64,000 nucleotides of DNA from JANLUX01 sp031366005 (GCA_031366005.1 JANLZB010000068.1:1-64000); one strand, 5' to 3'; shown: positions 35,789 to 44,812, counted from the first letter of the stretch. Numbers and translations are program-made. Notes: generated by a model not told the origin, from the letters alone.

Positions 35789-37690
35789 TTATAGACTTAG
35801 TTTTTCATCATCCGTATAATGCAAATCACCATTATCCAGTAACCATTGAACCACTTTTATTGCTTTGTCTTCATTGTGAACAGATAAATTTCCAATCAAC
35901 TCTGAGAGATCCATCTGCTTATTCTTAAGTGTTGAATTGATTAATTGTGTCAGTTCTTCAAATTCAAAATCATTTACTTCTAATTTATTTCGTTGACGGC
36001 AATAGTCGCATGTACCACAACGCTGCTCTGCCTGTTCTCCAAAATATTCAAGCAACATCATGCTCCGGCAATGGTAGTTGTCAGTTGCATAGTGAATAAG
36101 CGCACCTGCTTTCTGTGCAAAACGTTTTTTTCTTTCCTGTAAATGTTCAGCGCTTATTTTTAGTTCTGATACATCTACACGTGCATGATTGAAAGTAATT
36201 CTCGGCTGATCAGTTTGTGGAAGATAACTCAACACTTCTGCTTTATCTAAATGTTGTAATAGTTTCATCACTTGCCCTTTTTCAATATTTGATTTCACCG
36301 CTATATCCTGTTCATGAATATTTACATACTCATCAAAAATGCCACCATAGCTGCGCAAAATTGTTTTGATGAAATGATCATAAGCTGGTTGCTCTACCTG
36401 AAATTTATAGAGATCAAGATTATTTAAAATAAAACGAATACGTGAAGGAAGATAAACAGATTCCGACAAAGTGAGATAATCTTCCATCTCTAAAACTTTT
36501 AACCGCTTAACAACATGCAACGGATGTAATTTATATTGTGCAGCAAAAGAAACCAGGTCAAACTCATAACTCTGACCTTCACCTGCATTGATAGCGACCT
36601 GCAAAAAATTAGCAAGAGACTGGTAAGTACTTTTTATGTCTTCAATTTTTGGAAACTGTTCTTCTTTGCGATGGTTAAGATCAAGTATATCGTGTTCATT
36701 ATAAATCAAAACTCCATAAGCTAATTTTTCATCACGACCTCCACGGCCTGCTTCCTGATAATAGCTTTCTAAATTATCAGGAAGATCAAGATGAATCACA
36801 TTACGAACATCTGCTTTATCAATCCCCATTCCGAATGCATTGGTAGCAACAATTACACGCAACACATTTTTTTTCCATTGATCCTGACGTTCATTCCTTA
36901 CTGTATTTGGTAATCCTGCATGATAATATCCTGCTTTGATATTTTGTTTGTTCAGCCAATCAGAAATTTCCTGTGTCTTCCTTCTGTTACGCACATAAAC
37001 AATACTGCTACCTGGAACATTTCTCAAAATACGTAACATGGTGGAATGCTTGTCTTCTTCTTTAAGCACAACATAACTCAGATTTTTTCTTGCAAAACTT
37101 TTTACAAATACTTTTTGATTTTTAAATTGAAGCTTTTCACAGATATCTTTTTTAACTTCTTTAGTTGCAGTAGCAGTTAATGCAAGCACTGGTATATTTG
37201 GAATTAACTCACGAATAGCTGCAATACGCAAATAAGGCGGGCGAAAATCATAACCCCATTGGGAGATGCAATGTGCTTCATCAACAGCTAAAAGATTAAC
37301 CGGCATTTTTGGAAAACGTGCAAGAAATAATTCTGACTCTAACCTTTCAGGCGATACATAAAGAAATTTATAATTACCGTAAATACAATTGTCTAAAATA
37401 ATATCCACTTCTTTTTTACTCATGCCTGAGACAATAGATGCAGCACGGATATTTTTTGCTTTCAGTTGTTCCACCTGGTCTTTCATCAATGCAATCAATG
37501 GAGAAATCACAATACAAATTCCATCTTTAGCAAGAGCGGGAACCTGAAAGCAAATTGATTTACCTCCACCGGTTGGCATCAACGCAAGTGTATCATTCCC
37601 ATCAATAACAGATTGAATAATATCTTCCTGCAGCGGACGAAATTTTTGATGTCCCCAGTATTGATTTAGAATTTGCAGGAATGTGTTCAA
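35789..37690 (-). CDS. recQ: ATP-dependent DNA helicase RecQ
   Basis: A 3'-5' helicase for recombination and fork repair. Walker A is in MPTGGGKS (residues 41-45 for GGGKS), the DEAH box in LLAVDEAHCISQWGYDFR, and motif VI in YYQEAGRGGRDEK. The zinc-binding RQC region has the CGTCDYCRQR cluster. The C-terminus ends soon after, so the HRDC domain seen in E. coli RecQ is missing, giving 633 residues. This is a common short form in Bacteroidota. Confidence 0.95.
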   Translation of the reverse strand: MNTFLQILNQYWGHQKFRPLQEDIIQSVIDGNDTLALMPTGGGKSICFQVPALAKDGICIVISPLIALMKDQVEQLKAKNIRAASIVSGMSKKEVDIILDNCIYGNYKFLYVSPERLESELFLARFPKMPVNLLAVDEAHCISQWGYDFRPPYLRIAAIRELIPNIPVLALTATATKEVKKDICEKLQFKNQKVFVKSFARKNLSYVVLKEEDKHSTMLRILRNVPGSSIVYVRNRRKTQEISDWLNKQNIKAGYYHAGLPNTVRNERQDQWKKNVLRVIVATNAFGMGIDKADVRNVIHLDLPDNLESYYQEAGRGGRDEKLAYGVLIYNEHDILDLNHRKEEQFPKIEDIKSTYQSLANFLQVAINAGEGQSYEFDLVSFAAQYKLHPLHVVKRLKVLEMEDYLTLSESVYLPSRIRFILNNLDLYKFQVEQPAYDHFIKTILRSYGGIFDEYVNIHEQDIAVKSNIEKGQVMKLLQHLDKAEVLSYLPQTDQPRITFNHARVDVSELKISAEHLQERKKRFAQKAGALIHYATDNYHCRSMMLLEYFGEQAEQRCGTCDYCRQRNKLEVNDFEFEELTQLINSTLKNKQMDLSELIGNLSVHNEDKAIKVVQWLLDNGDLHYTDDEKLSL

Positions 37691-37765
37691 TATTTTAGAT
37701 TGTTGAATTGTTAAATTGTTATATTGTTATACAGCAATTCAGCAATAAATAATTGAGCATAGAAA

Positions 37766-38524
37766 TTATTCATTTCCACCAATAAACCCGCCCAATATTC
37801 CACCCAATCCTCTTGACTCTTCTCTGCCTCCGCCAACTCTTGAGGCAGCTACGATACGATCAGCCATTCGCGAGAATGGCACACTTTGCAGATAAACTAA
37901 ACCCGGTCCGGTAATTAAAGCAAAAAACAATCCTTCTCCGCCAAAGAGAGAGTTTTTAAAACCGCCAATAAATTTTATATCATAATTTATAGTTGGTTCA
38001 AATGCAACTAAACATCCGGTATCAACTCTTAAAGTTTCACCGGCAGCCAATTGTCTTTTAATAATTGTACCACCGGCATGAATGAAAGTGTTTCCATCAC
38101 CGCTTAATTCCTGCAGGATAAAACCTTCACCACCAAACAATCCGACACCCATGCGTTTTGTAAAAGCAATATTGATTTCAATGCCTTGGGCTGCACATAG
38201 AAAACCATCTTTCTGACATAAAAATTTTCCACCGAAATGCGCAGGATTAATGTTAATTATTTTTCCCGGATACGGAGCTGCAAATGCCATCTTGCGTTTT
38301 CTGTTTCCATTATTGACAAACGTGGTGATGAAAAAACTTTCACCGGTAATCATTCGTTTAATTCCTTTAAAAATTCCTCCTCCAGTACCGGTTTGCATTT
38401 CAATACCTTCTTCCATATAAAGCATTGCACCTGCTTCTGCACGCACTGCTTCCTGAGGATCCATTTCTACTTCTACTACCTGGATATCGTCACCCAGGAT
38501 TTCAAAATCAATTTCGTGTGCCAT
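37766..38524 (-). CDS. AIM24 / TIGR00266 family protein
   Basis: The family signature VEVEMDPQEAVRAEAGAMLY and MTGESFFITTFVNNG are clear, as is the Gly-rich C-terminus (ESRGLGGILGGFIGGNE). It is a cytoplasmic protein with a double-stranded beta-helix fold, conserved in bacteria, archaea and mitochondria; its function is unsettled. The 252-residue length is normal. It lies 75 bases upstream of recQ on the same strand. Confidence 0.92.
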   Translation of the reverse strand: MAHEIDFEILGDDIQVVEVEMDPQEAVRAEAGAMLYMEEGIEMQTGTGGGIFKGIKRMITGESFFITTFVNNGNRKRKMAFAAPYPGKIININPAHFGGKFLCQKDGFLCAAQGIEINIAFTKRMGVGLFGGEGFILQELSGDGNTFIHAGGTIIKRQLAAGETLRVDTGCLVAFEPTINYDIKFIGGFKNSLFGGEGLFFALITGPGLVYLQSVPFSRMADRIVAASRVGGGREESRGLGGILGGFIGGNE

Positions 38525-38657
38525 AGCTTAATTTGATAATTTGTTGATTTGATAATATGATAATGAAAAAAGAATATACTTAACAACTAAACAACATAAC
38601 AACTTAACAACTTAATCCCCTAACTTTACATGACAAAACTATTTAATAGCAGGCAGA

Positions 38658-38990
38658 ATGAAAAAGCAAACATTCCTTTTAATATTTTTTTCTTTTTTTA
38701 TGTTGAAAGTGAATGCACAAAGTCTTAAATCAGATTCAATGTTTGTTCCTGCTGGTGTGAAGCAATATCAATTTCATCTCGATAAACCAGTAAAAACCAT
38801 TGAAGATTTGCAATATGAAAAAACAGGTGAACCAATCAAAGGAAATTTATCACCTGATAAAACGAGAGTGGTGATGGACAATTATCATAAAGGATCGCGG
38901 ATTAAAGCAAAAATTACTTATGAAGATGGAACGACTGAAGAGATTACACGAAGCCCTTGTGTTATTGATCCGTTGAGGTATGAGTTATAA
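38658..38990 (+). CDS. Small secreted protein of unknown function
   Basis: A signal peptide (FLLIFFSFFMLKVNAQ) is followed by about 88 mature residues, mostly beta-strand and charged: HLDKPVKTIEDLQYE, KIKAKITYEDG-like strands and a single Cys (TRSPCVIDP). It looks like a small immunoglobulin- or FN3-like periplasmic domain, but I recognise no family. A near-promoter TAACTTTA lies about 35 bases upstream. It stands alone between divergent and convergent genes. Confidence 0.7.
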   Translation: MKKQTFLLIFFSFFMLKVNAQSLKSDSMFVPAGVKQYQFHLDKPVKTIEDLQYEKTGEPIKGNLSPDKTRVVMDNYHKGSRIKAKITYEDGTTEEITRSPCVIDPLRYEL

Positions 38991-39000
38991 CTGTTAAGTG

Positions 39001-39033
39001 AACCCTCCGAGGTTTTTAAAACCTCGAAGGGTT
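39001..39033. repeat. Palindrome CCTCGAAGGGTT, possible bidirectional terminator
   Basis: Arms 39001-39016 and 39018-39033 pair with one mismatch across a single central base. The hairpin lies between two convergent genes. A similar sequence, CCCTTCAAGGGTTT, forms the palindrome at 43334-43361. Confidence 0.55.
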
Positions 39034-39046
39034 GAAAAAGATCATT

Positions 39047-39667
39047 TCACAACAAACCAAGCACCTTTGAAAATAAATGAAAACTCTCCATTGCATTTTT
39101 TTGAATATGCTGAATCTGATCTAACGGAAATTTGCAGCTTAGCTTGAGAAAATCATTTTCAGATAATACTTTATTCAATAAATTATTATCATTTAAAACT
39201 TCATTCAATAAACGATAATTATTTTCTTCGTGATGATGATCCCATTGTTTATCATTTATACAGATATAAACGGGGTGATCTTTTAGGAGGTGTAAATTTT
39301 CTGTTATTGAATCAAAATGATTTTTATAGTAGGAGCCTCCAATATGCAAAGTACAGCTGTAAAAATTTCCCCACCAGCATAAAGTACGAAATGCAAAAAC
39401 ATTTTCTTTTTGAAACACTCGAGGGTAATCCAGAATCTGCCATGGATAACCCAGATAATTTTCGCCTTTGCTGATTTTTCCTCTTGTTGGTGGAAGATTA
39501 AAAGCGGTGACTACTTGCGCAATAAGCAAATCATTTTCTAATTGATGATTCAATTTTTCCAGCAGCACAATAACGGTGTTTGTAATTTTATTCTTACGTT
39601 GAAAAAAAACGGGATTGGTAAAAATCTCCAGTTCTTCACTGTTTAATTGTGTTGTTGAGTTTTTCAT
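39047..39667 (-). CDS. Hypothetical protein, Trp/Cys-containing, unknown family
   Basis: A soluble protein of about 206 residues from ATG 39667; an upstream ATG at 39703 adds 12 residues and is less likely. It contains QRKNKITNTVIVLLEKLNHQ, a central aromatic stretch (FRTLCWWGNFYSCTLHIGG) and a His-rich DHHHEENNYR. No signal peptide or membrane helix is seen. I do not recognise the family. It is divergent from the LptF/G permease gene, 50 bases away. Confidence 0.6.
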   Translation of the reverse strand: MKNSTTQLNSEELEIFTNPVFFQRKNKITNTVIVLLEKLNHQLENDLLIAQVVTAFNLPPTRGKISKGENYLGYPWQILDYPRVFQKENVFAFRTLCWWGNFYSCTLHIGGSYYKNHFDSITENLHLLKDHPVYICINDKQWDHHHEENNYRLLNEVLNDNNLLNKVLSENDFLKLSCKFPLDQIQHIQKNAMESFHLFSKVLGLL

Positions 39668-39692
39668 GTGATAGCTGTTTCCAAACTTAGAA

Positions 39693-39700
39693 TATTTTTG
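39693..39700 (+). promoter_or_regulatory. Candidate -7 promoter box for the LptF/G permease gene
   Basis: TATTTTTG fits TAnnTTTG and lies 17 bases before the ATG at 39718. It falls inside the longer version of the divergent gene, which favours that gene's shorter start at 39667. Confidence 0.45.
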
Positions 39701-39717
39701 CACACATTAATTAAACA

Positions 39718-41130
39718 ATGAAGAAACTAAACAAGCTCGTACTTCAGTCTTTCATCGGACCGTTTGTAATGACTTTTTTTATTGCACAATTTGTTTTGCT
39801 CATGCAGTTTCTCTGGAAATACATTGATGATCTCATTGGTAAAGGATTGGATCCGATGGTGGTGGGAGAATTACTTTTTTATACTTCAGCAACACTGGTT
39901 CCGCTGGCATTGCCACTCGCCATTCTCGTTTCTTCCATCATGACATTCGGGAATCTTGCAGAACATTTTGAAATCACAGCAGCAAAAGCATCCGGTGTTT
40001 CGCTGCAAAGATTAATGCGTCCTTTATTTATTACTGCAGCTTTTATATGCTTGCTTGCATTTTATTTTTCAAATAATATACTGCCATACACCAATCTCAA
40101 AATGGGTTCATTGTTATATGATATCCGTCAGCAAAAACCTTCATTGGCAATCCGCGAAGGAGTTTTCTATAATGGAATTGATGGATACAGTATTAAGATT
40201 GGCAAGAAAGATCCTGATGGCAATACCCTGCACAACGTAATGATTTATGATCACAGTACAGGACAGGGAAATAAAAAAGTGATTGTTGCCGAAAGCGGAA
40301 AGATGGAAACCAGTGGTGATCAGAAATATTTAATACTCACGCTTTTTAGAGGAAGCAGTTATGAAGAACAGAACAAACCAAAAAACAATTATGATACTCA
40401 TCCGTTGATGCGTAATAATTTCAAGGAGTATGTTATTCGTTTTGATCTCTCGCAATTCAAATTAAACCGGACTAACGAAGATCTTTTTAAAGGAGGTCAG
40501 CAGATGATGAATATCAAACAGTTGACACAATCAGTTGACAGCTTGAATAAACAATATCAAAACCGTCAGGAAGAAATCATACACAACTTTTCACCTTATT
40601 TTTTATTTCTTCGCGATTCAGCAACAACCAAAAATGGTTTTTCAAAAAAAGTTGCATCCGTTTCTTACTTCCCACAGGATAAAGCCACTGATATGATTAC
40701 AATTGATAATGCTTTGAACACTGCAAGAAGTATCAAATCATATATTTCAGGTTGTTATGAAGAGATGGATACACGCAGGTACCAGATTGCGAAATACAAT
40801 GTGGAATGGCATCGCAAACTCACATTGTCTGTTGCATGTTTTATTCTTTTTTTAATTGGCGCTCCATTGGGTGCAATCATCCGCAAAGGCGGCATGGGAT
40901 TACCTTTGGTTATCAGCATTGTATTTTTTCTTTTGTATCATATCACTTCCATCACCGGTGAGAAACTGGCTAAAGAAGGAAACATTACTGCATTTAAAGG
41001 GATGTGGCTTTCAACATTTTTTCTTTTACCTGTGGGCATTTTTCTCATTTACAAAGCAACGCATGACTCCATGATTTTTGATACAGAAACCTACAAGAGT
41101 TTTTTCAAAAGAATATTAAGGAGAAAATAG
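39718..41130 (+). CDS. LptF/LptG family LPS export permease
   Basis: A YjgP/YjgQ-type permease that lifts LPS out of the inner membrane. Helices are visible at the N-terminus (FIGPFVMTFFIAQFVLLMQF, LVPLALPLAILVSSIMTFG), the periplasmic jelly-roll domain sits between (SLAIREGVFYNGIDGYSIKI), and the final helices follow KLTLSVACFILFLIGAPLGA. The 470-residue length is large because of an inserted periplasmic region (about 240-335). LptF and LptG cannot be told apart here. Confidence 0.92.
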   Translation: MKKLNKLVLQSFIGPFVMTFFIAQFVLLMQFLWKYIDDLIGKGLDPMVVGELLFYTSATLVPLALPLAILVSSIMTFGNLAEHFEITAAKASGVSLQRLMRPLFITAAFICLLAFYFSNNILPYTNLKMGSLLYDIRQQKPSLAIREGVFYNGIDGYSIKIGKKDPDGNTLHNVMIYDHSTGQGNKKVIVAESGKMETSGDQKYLILTLFRGSSYEEQNKPKNNYDTHPLMRNNFKEYVIRFDLSQFKLNRTNEDLFKGGQQMMNIKQLTQSVDSLNKQYQNRQEEIIHNFSPYFLFLRDSATTKNGFSKKVASVSYFPQDKATDMITIDNALNTARSIKSYISGCYEEMDTRRYQIAKYNVEWHRKLTLSVACFILFLIGAPLGAIIRKGGMGLPLVISIVFFLLYHITSITGEKLAKEGNITAFKGMWLSTFFLLPVGIFLIYKATHDSMIFDTETYKSFFKRILRRK

Positions 41131-41150
41131 AATGACGATTAAAAATGAGA

Positions 41151-41293
41151 CGCAGATATGCAGATAAGAACAGATTATTATCAATACAGAATATTGACTG
41201 CATTAAGACTACTATGATAATTAAATTTTTTTTTCAAAATAAAATTAAGCTTTATAATCTCTATACAATTCTGTTCCTATCTGCAAATCTGCG
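41151..41293. repeat. Widely spaced inverted repeat (GCAGAT type)
   Basis: CGCAGATATGCAGATAAGAA plus CAG (41151-41173) pairs with 41271-41293 at 21 of 23 positions, about 97 bases apart. It resembles the ATCTGCG words repeated between genes in Bacteroidota. It lies in the permease-glycosyltransferase gap. Confidence 0.45.
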
Positions 41294-41371
41294 GCAATGT
41301 TTCAGATTGTACGGTTTTGTGTGGGGGTTTGGAGGGTGCATCATTTGTTTTTTCTTTTCAAATCCATTCAT

Positions 41372-42565
41372 GTGAAAATATTACAGCTTTGTCCACGGGT
41401 ACCTTTTCCTCCAGTTGATGGTGGATTGCTTGGTTTGTATAATATGGCAAAAGCACTTCATCACCAGGGAGCAAAAGTAAAGATGCTTGCTTTTAACACT
41501 TCTAAACATTTTGTCAATATCAAAGATGTACCTGATGAATTTGTAAAAACTTATCAGCTCGAAACAGTTTATCTGGATAATAATATCTCGATCTTCTCAG
41601 CACTCAAAAATCTTTTCAGTAAACAATCATATCATATCAGCAGATTCATTTCCGAAGATTTTGCAAAAGCGTTAATTGCAATTTTAGAAAAAGAAAACTT
41701 CGACATCATACAGCTCGACTATTTAACAATGGCAGTTTATATTGATGTAATAAGAAAACATTCAAAAGCAAAATTGATTTATCGTGCACATAATGTTGAG
41801 TACAGGATTTGGGAAAGGTTAGCAGAAAGCGAAAATAATTTTGTAAAACGATGGTATTTAAAATTACTTGCGAAACGATTGAAAAATTTTGAATTTGATG
41901 TGATTAATAAAGTTGATGCCATTGTTGCATTAACAGAAGAAGAAACAAAAATTTTCAGAGATATGGGATCAAAGGTTCCTATTTGTATAGCACCAACTTG
42001 TTTTTTTATTGAAGAATTTAAACCTGTTGAATACCCAAAAGAATTTTCATTGTTTCACATCGGTTCAATGGATTGGATGCCGAACACTACAGGATTGAAA
42101 TGGTTTTTAAAAGAAGTGTGGACGAAAGTAAATGTAACGCATCCTCAAATTAAATTATATCTGGCAGGCAATAAAATGCCTAAAGAATTTCTTTCACTTA
42201 ACAATGAAAACTGCCATGTGCAAGGAAGGGTTGAAGATGCAAAACAATTTATTGCTGAACATTCGGTAATGATTGTGCCGTTGCTGGCAGGAAGTGGAAT
42301 ACGTGTAAAGATTGTAGAAGGAATGGCAATGGGCAAACCCATTATCTCCACCTCACAGGGTGCCGAAGGTTTGCATTACGAAAACAGAAAAAATATTTTG
42401 ATTGCAGATACACCCGAAGAATTTTATGATGCGATTATTGAATGTTATCAATCAGTCGAGTTAAGAAAAACTTTAGGAGAGAACGCAAGACAACTTGCTT
42501 TTGAATATTATGACATGAATAAAGTGGGAGCAAAAGTTTATTCGTTTTATCAATCGTTATACTAA
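41372..42565 (+). CDS. Glycosyltransferase family 4 protein
   Basis: A GT-B fold enzyme that builds surface sugars. The N-terminus is KILQLCPRVPFPPVDGGLLG with the GG loop. LIYRAHNVEYRIWERL is the acceptor-side motif, and the C-terminal donor-binding part shows LLAGSGIRVKIVEGMAMGKP (the E-x7-E-like loop) and ISTSQGAEGL. I start at GTG 41372 (397 residues); an ORF from 41297 would add a basic, poorly conserved leader. Donor and acceptor are unknown. The hairpin array begins nine bases after the stop. Confidence 0.88.
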   Translation: MKILQLCPRVPFPPVDGGLLGLYNMAKALHHQGAKVKMLAFNTSKHFVNIKDVPDEFVKTYQLETVYLDNNISIFSALKNLFSKQSYHISRFISEDFAKALIAILEKENFDIIQLDYLTMAVYIDVIRKHSKAKLIYRAHNVEYRIWERLAESENNFVKRWYLKLLAKRLKNFEFDVINKVDAIVALTEEETKIFRDMGSKVPICIAPTCFFIEEFKPVEYPKEFSLFHIGSMDWMPNTTGLKWFLKEVWTKVNVTHPQIKLYLAGNKMPKEFLSLNNENCHVQGRVEDAKQFIAEHSVMIVPLLAGSGIRVKIVEGMAMGKPIISTSQGAEGLHYENRKNILIADTPEEFYDAIIECYQSVELRKTLGENARQLAFEYYDMNKVGAKVYSFYQSLY

Positions 42566-42573
42566 AAAAAACA

Positions 42574-43166
42574 TCAGAGCAGAGTGACCTTACGGGGTCA
42601 CTCTTTTTCTGACCATCAACCAGAAAAGCTAACCAAAAACCATTTTTCCTTTAGATGTTATTTTATCAGATTCCGGTAGCCTTACGGGGCTACCTTTTAT
42701 CTGACTTAACCATAAACACCTAACCATTAATTTCTTTGCCTTACGGGGCATCGTATTTTGAGAATTTTAACCAGGTATCAGTTCCGGGATAACCTTACGG
42801 GGTTACCCTTCGCCTGATATCATCCTCAAACCCAACTATTTTTAATCTTAGTTTCAGTGTCCGGGTAGCCTTACCGGACTACCCTTCGACTGATTGTTAA
42901 CCTTAAACCTAAATCATTCTTTTTTGAGTTTTGTTTCAGGTATCAGTGTCGGGGTAACCTTACGGGGTTACCCTTCATCTGATATCATCCCCAAATCAAA
43001 CCAAATTTTTTTGGTGTTTTCAGCAATCAGGTTCCGGGTAACCTTACGGGGTTACCTTTCGCCTGATTATCCACCTAAAACCAAACCATATCTTTTGTGA
43101 GTGGTGTTTTCAGGAACCAGATTCGGGTAACCTTACGGGGTTACCCTTATTCTGATTATCAACCTA
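42574..43166 (+). repeat. Tandem array of eight covarying hairpins with near-constant TACG loop
   Basis: Eight units have core centres CCTTACGGGG at 42588, 42680, 42739, 42793, 42869, 42958, 43042 and 43131 (spacings 54-92 bases), all in the same orientation. Inner stems differ but pair: GTGACC/GGTCAC (unit 1), GGTAGCC/GGCTACC (2), TGCC/GGCA (3), GGGTAG/CTACCC (5), GGTAACC/GGTTACC (6-8). Around the loop the pairing is GGGTAACCT-TACG-GGGTTACCC, a UNCG-class tetraloop in RNA. Most units have an outer stem (ATCAG/CTGAT; unit 5 TCAGT/ACTGA). Spacers are AT-rich and similar to each other. No ORF is kept in frame across units. It is not CRISPR. Its role is unknown. Confidence 0.85.
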
Positions 43167-43333
43167 AAACCAAACCCAACATTTTAAACTTAAACTTCTT
43201 AAGAACGAACTCAGCAGTATTTCTTTTGAGTGTATATACAAGTTTAACATCCTTTCTAAGCTAAAGGTTTTCGGTATTCAGTAATAAATTACAGTTGTAA
43301 GGTTTCTCTTTATTTGGATCGAATACCTACAAT

Positions 43334-43361
43334 CCCTTCAAGGGTTTAAAACCCTTGAAGG
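43334..43361. repeat. Perfect palindrome CCCTTCAAGGGTTT
   Basis: Arms 43334-43347 and 43348-43361 are exact complements with no loop, in the gap between the hairpin array and ribBA. The word family matches 39001-39033. The remaining gap 43166-43540 shows nothing else beyond the TTTACGG repeat. No FMN riboswitch is recognisable upstream of ribBA. Confidence 0.5.
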
Positions 43362-43430
43362 GGTGAGCATTTAATAAAAACTATCACATCACTATGTAAG
43401 AAAAATATGGATAGTGTAGTATTAGTTATC

Positions 43431-43531
43431 AGTTTACGGTTTAATGCTTACCGTTGACTTGCACATTTCATTTATAGTATTTCTAAATCTGTATATAATA
43501 ACTGTAAACTGTAAATAGTAAACCGTAAACC
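43431..43531. repeat. TTTACAG-family inverted repeat upstream of ribBA
   Basis: GTTTACGGTTTA (43432-43443) pairs exactly with TAAACCGTAAAC (43519-43530). The right arm is preceded by ACTGTAAACTGTAAAT. It belongs to the repeat family also seen at 24761-24842 and 54969-54999. Confidence 0.5.
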
Positions 43532-43540
43532 CTTTCATCC

Positions 43541-43548
43541 TAACTTTG
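43541..43548 (+). promoter_or_regulatory. Candidate -7 promoter box for ribBA
   Basis: TAACTTTG fits TAnnTTTG and lies 16 bases before ATG 43565. No -33 TTG is present at the expected distance. Confidence 0.45.
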
Positions 43549-43564
43549 CCTTAATAATTTTCCA

Positions 43565-44794
43565 ATGAATAAAGAGAATAAAACCGCTTCCATAAGCACC
43601 ATTGACGAAGCAATTAACGATATCCGCCAGGGCAAAATCGTAATCGTAGTGGACGATGCTGATCGTGAAAACGAAGGAGATTTTGTCACAGCATCTCAAA
43701 ACGCAACTCCCGAAATAGTAAACTTTATGGCAACTCACGGACGCGGATTAATATGCGTCTCATTAACAGAAGAACGTTGCCGCGAGTTAGACCTGCAGAT
43801 GATGGTAAGCACAAACACCTCCTCTCACGAAACCGCTTTTACTGTCTCCGTTGATCTGCTTGGTCACGGATGCACCACGGGTATCTCTGCACATGATCGT
43901 TCCAAAACAATCAATGCACTCATAGATAAAGACACACGACCATTTGATCTCGGTCGTCCCGGACATATTTTCCCGCTCAAAGCAAAAACAGGTGGCGTAT
44001 TAAGAAGAACAGGTCACACCGAAGCAAGCATGGATTTAGCACGCCTTGCAGGTTATGAGCCTTCAGGAGTTTTGGTAGAGATCATGAACAAAGATGGAAG
44101 CATGGCGCGCCTGCCTGAGTTGATGAAGCTGGCGAAGCACCACGACATGAAAATAATTTCCATTGAAGACCTTATCAAATACCGTCTCTGTAAAGAATCA
44201 CTCATCCAACGCGAAGTGCAGGTAAAAATGCCAACCAAACTAGGCGACTTCAACTTAGTTTGTTATCGCACCAAGCAAACTGGTCAGGAACATCTTGCCC
44301 TCATCAAAGGCAAATGGAATGAAGATGAGCCTGTTCTTGTCCGCGTACATTCATCCTGTTTAACAGGCGACATATTCGGTTCCTGCCGTTGCGATTGTGG
44401 ACCGCAGTTGCAAAAAGCAATGGAACTCATCGAGCACGAAGGCAAAGGCGTCATCGTTTACATGAATCAGGAAGGACGGGGGATAGGACTGCTCAACAAA
44501 CTTAAAGCATATAAACTCCAGGAGCAAGGTCGCGACACCGTAGAAGCCAATCTCGAATTAGGTTTCGATATGGACGAACGCGATTATGGAGTAGGCGCAC
44601 AAATCCTCCGCGATCTCGGAGTCACCAAAATGCGTTTAATGACAAACAACCCAACCAAGCGTGCAGGCTTAATCGGTTATGGTTTACACATCGTTGAAAA
44701 CGTCCCTTTAGAAATTCAATCCAACGAACACAACAAACTCTACCTGCGAACTAAGAGGGATAAGATGGGGCATAGTATCAAAGTGGAGGATTAA
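43565..44794 (+). CDS. ribBA: Bifunctional DHBP synthase / GTP cyclohydrolase II RibBA
   Basis: It supplies both precursors of riboflavin. The DHBP synthase half (residues 1 to about 205) shows DDADRENEGDF, HGCTTGISAHDRSKT and RRTGHTEASMDLARLAGYEP. The GTP cyclohydrolase II half has the zinc cluster SSCLTGDIFGSCRCDCG and NQEGRGIGL. The 409-residue length is typical of fused RibBA. The codons look noticeably more C-ending than in neighbours. It probably stands alone. Confidence 0.96.
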   Translation: MNKENKTASISTIDEAINDIRQGKIVIVVDDADRENEGDFVTASQNATPEIVNFMATHGRGLICVSLTEERCRELDLQMMVSTNTSSHETAFTVSVDLLGHGCTTGISAHDRSKTINALIDKDTRPFDLGRPGHIFPLKAKTGGVLRRTGHTEASMDLARLAGYEPSGVLVEIMNKDGSMARLPELMKLAKHHDMKIISIEDLIKYRLCKESLIQREVQVKMPTKLGDFNLVCYRTKQTGQEHLALIKGKWNEDEPVLVRVHSSCLTGDIFGSCRCDCGPQLQKAMELIEHEGKGVIVYMNQEGRGIGLLNKLKAYKLQEQGRDTVEANLELGFDMDERDYGVGAQILRDLGVTKMRLMTNNPTKRAGLIGYGLHIVENVPLEIQSNEHNKLYLRTKRDKMGHSIKVED

Positions 44795-44812
44795 TTTATT
44801 CACATAAAGATT

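Noticed and set aside
41145..41371. Coding sequence before the glycosyltransferase
   Set aside because: Open frames here are short, repeat-derived and poorly protein-like; the gene is better started at GTG 41372.
42894..43100. 68-residue ORF through the hairpin array
   Set aside because: Unit spacing is not a multiple of three overall, so no peptide repeat is kept. The reading frame is a by-product of the repeats.
42574..43166. CRISPR array
   Set aside because: Units are palindromic with changing stems, spacing is irregular (54-92) and the AT-rich spacers resemble each other. No cas gene is nearby.
43166..43564. FMN riboswitch upstream of ribBA
   Set aside because: I cannot find the conserved RFN core or its helices; only palindromic repeats are visible.
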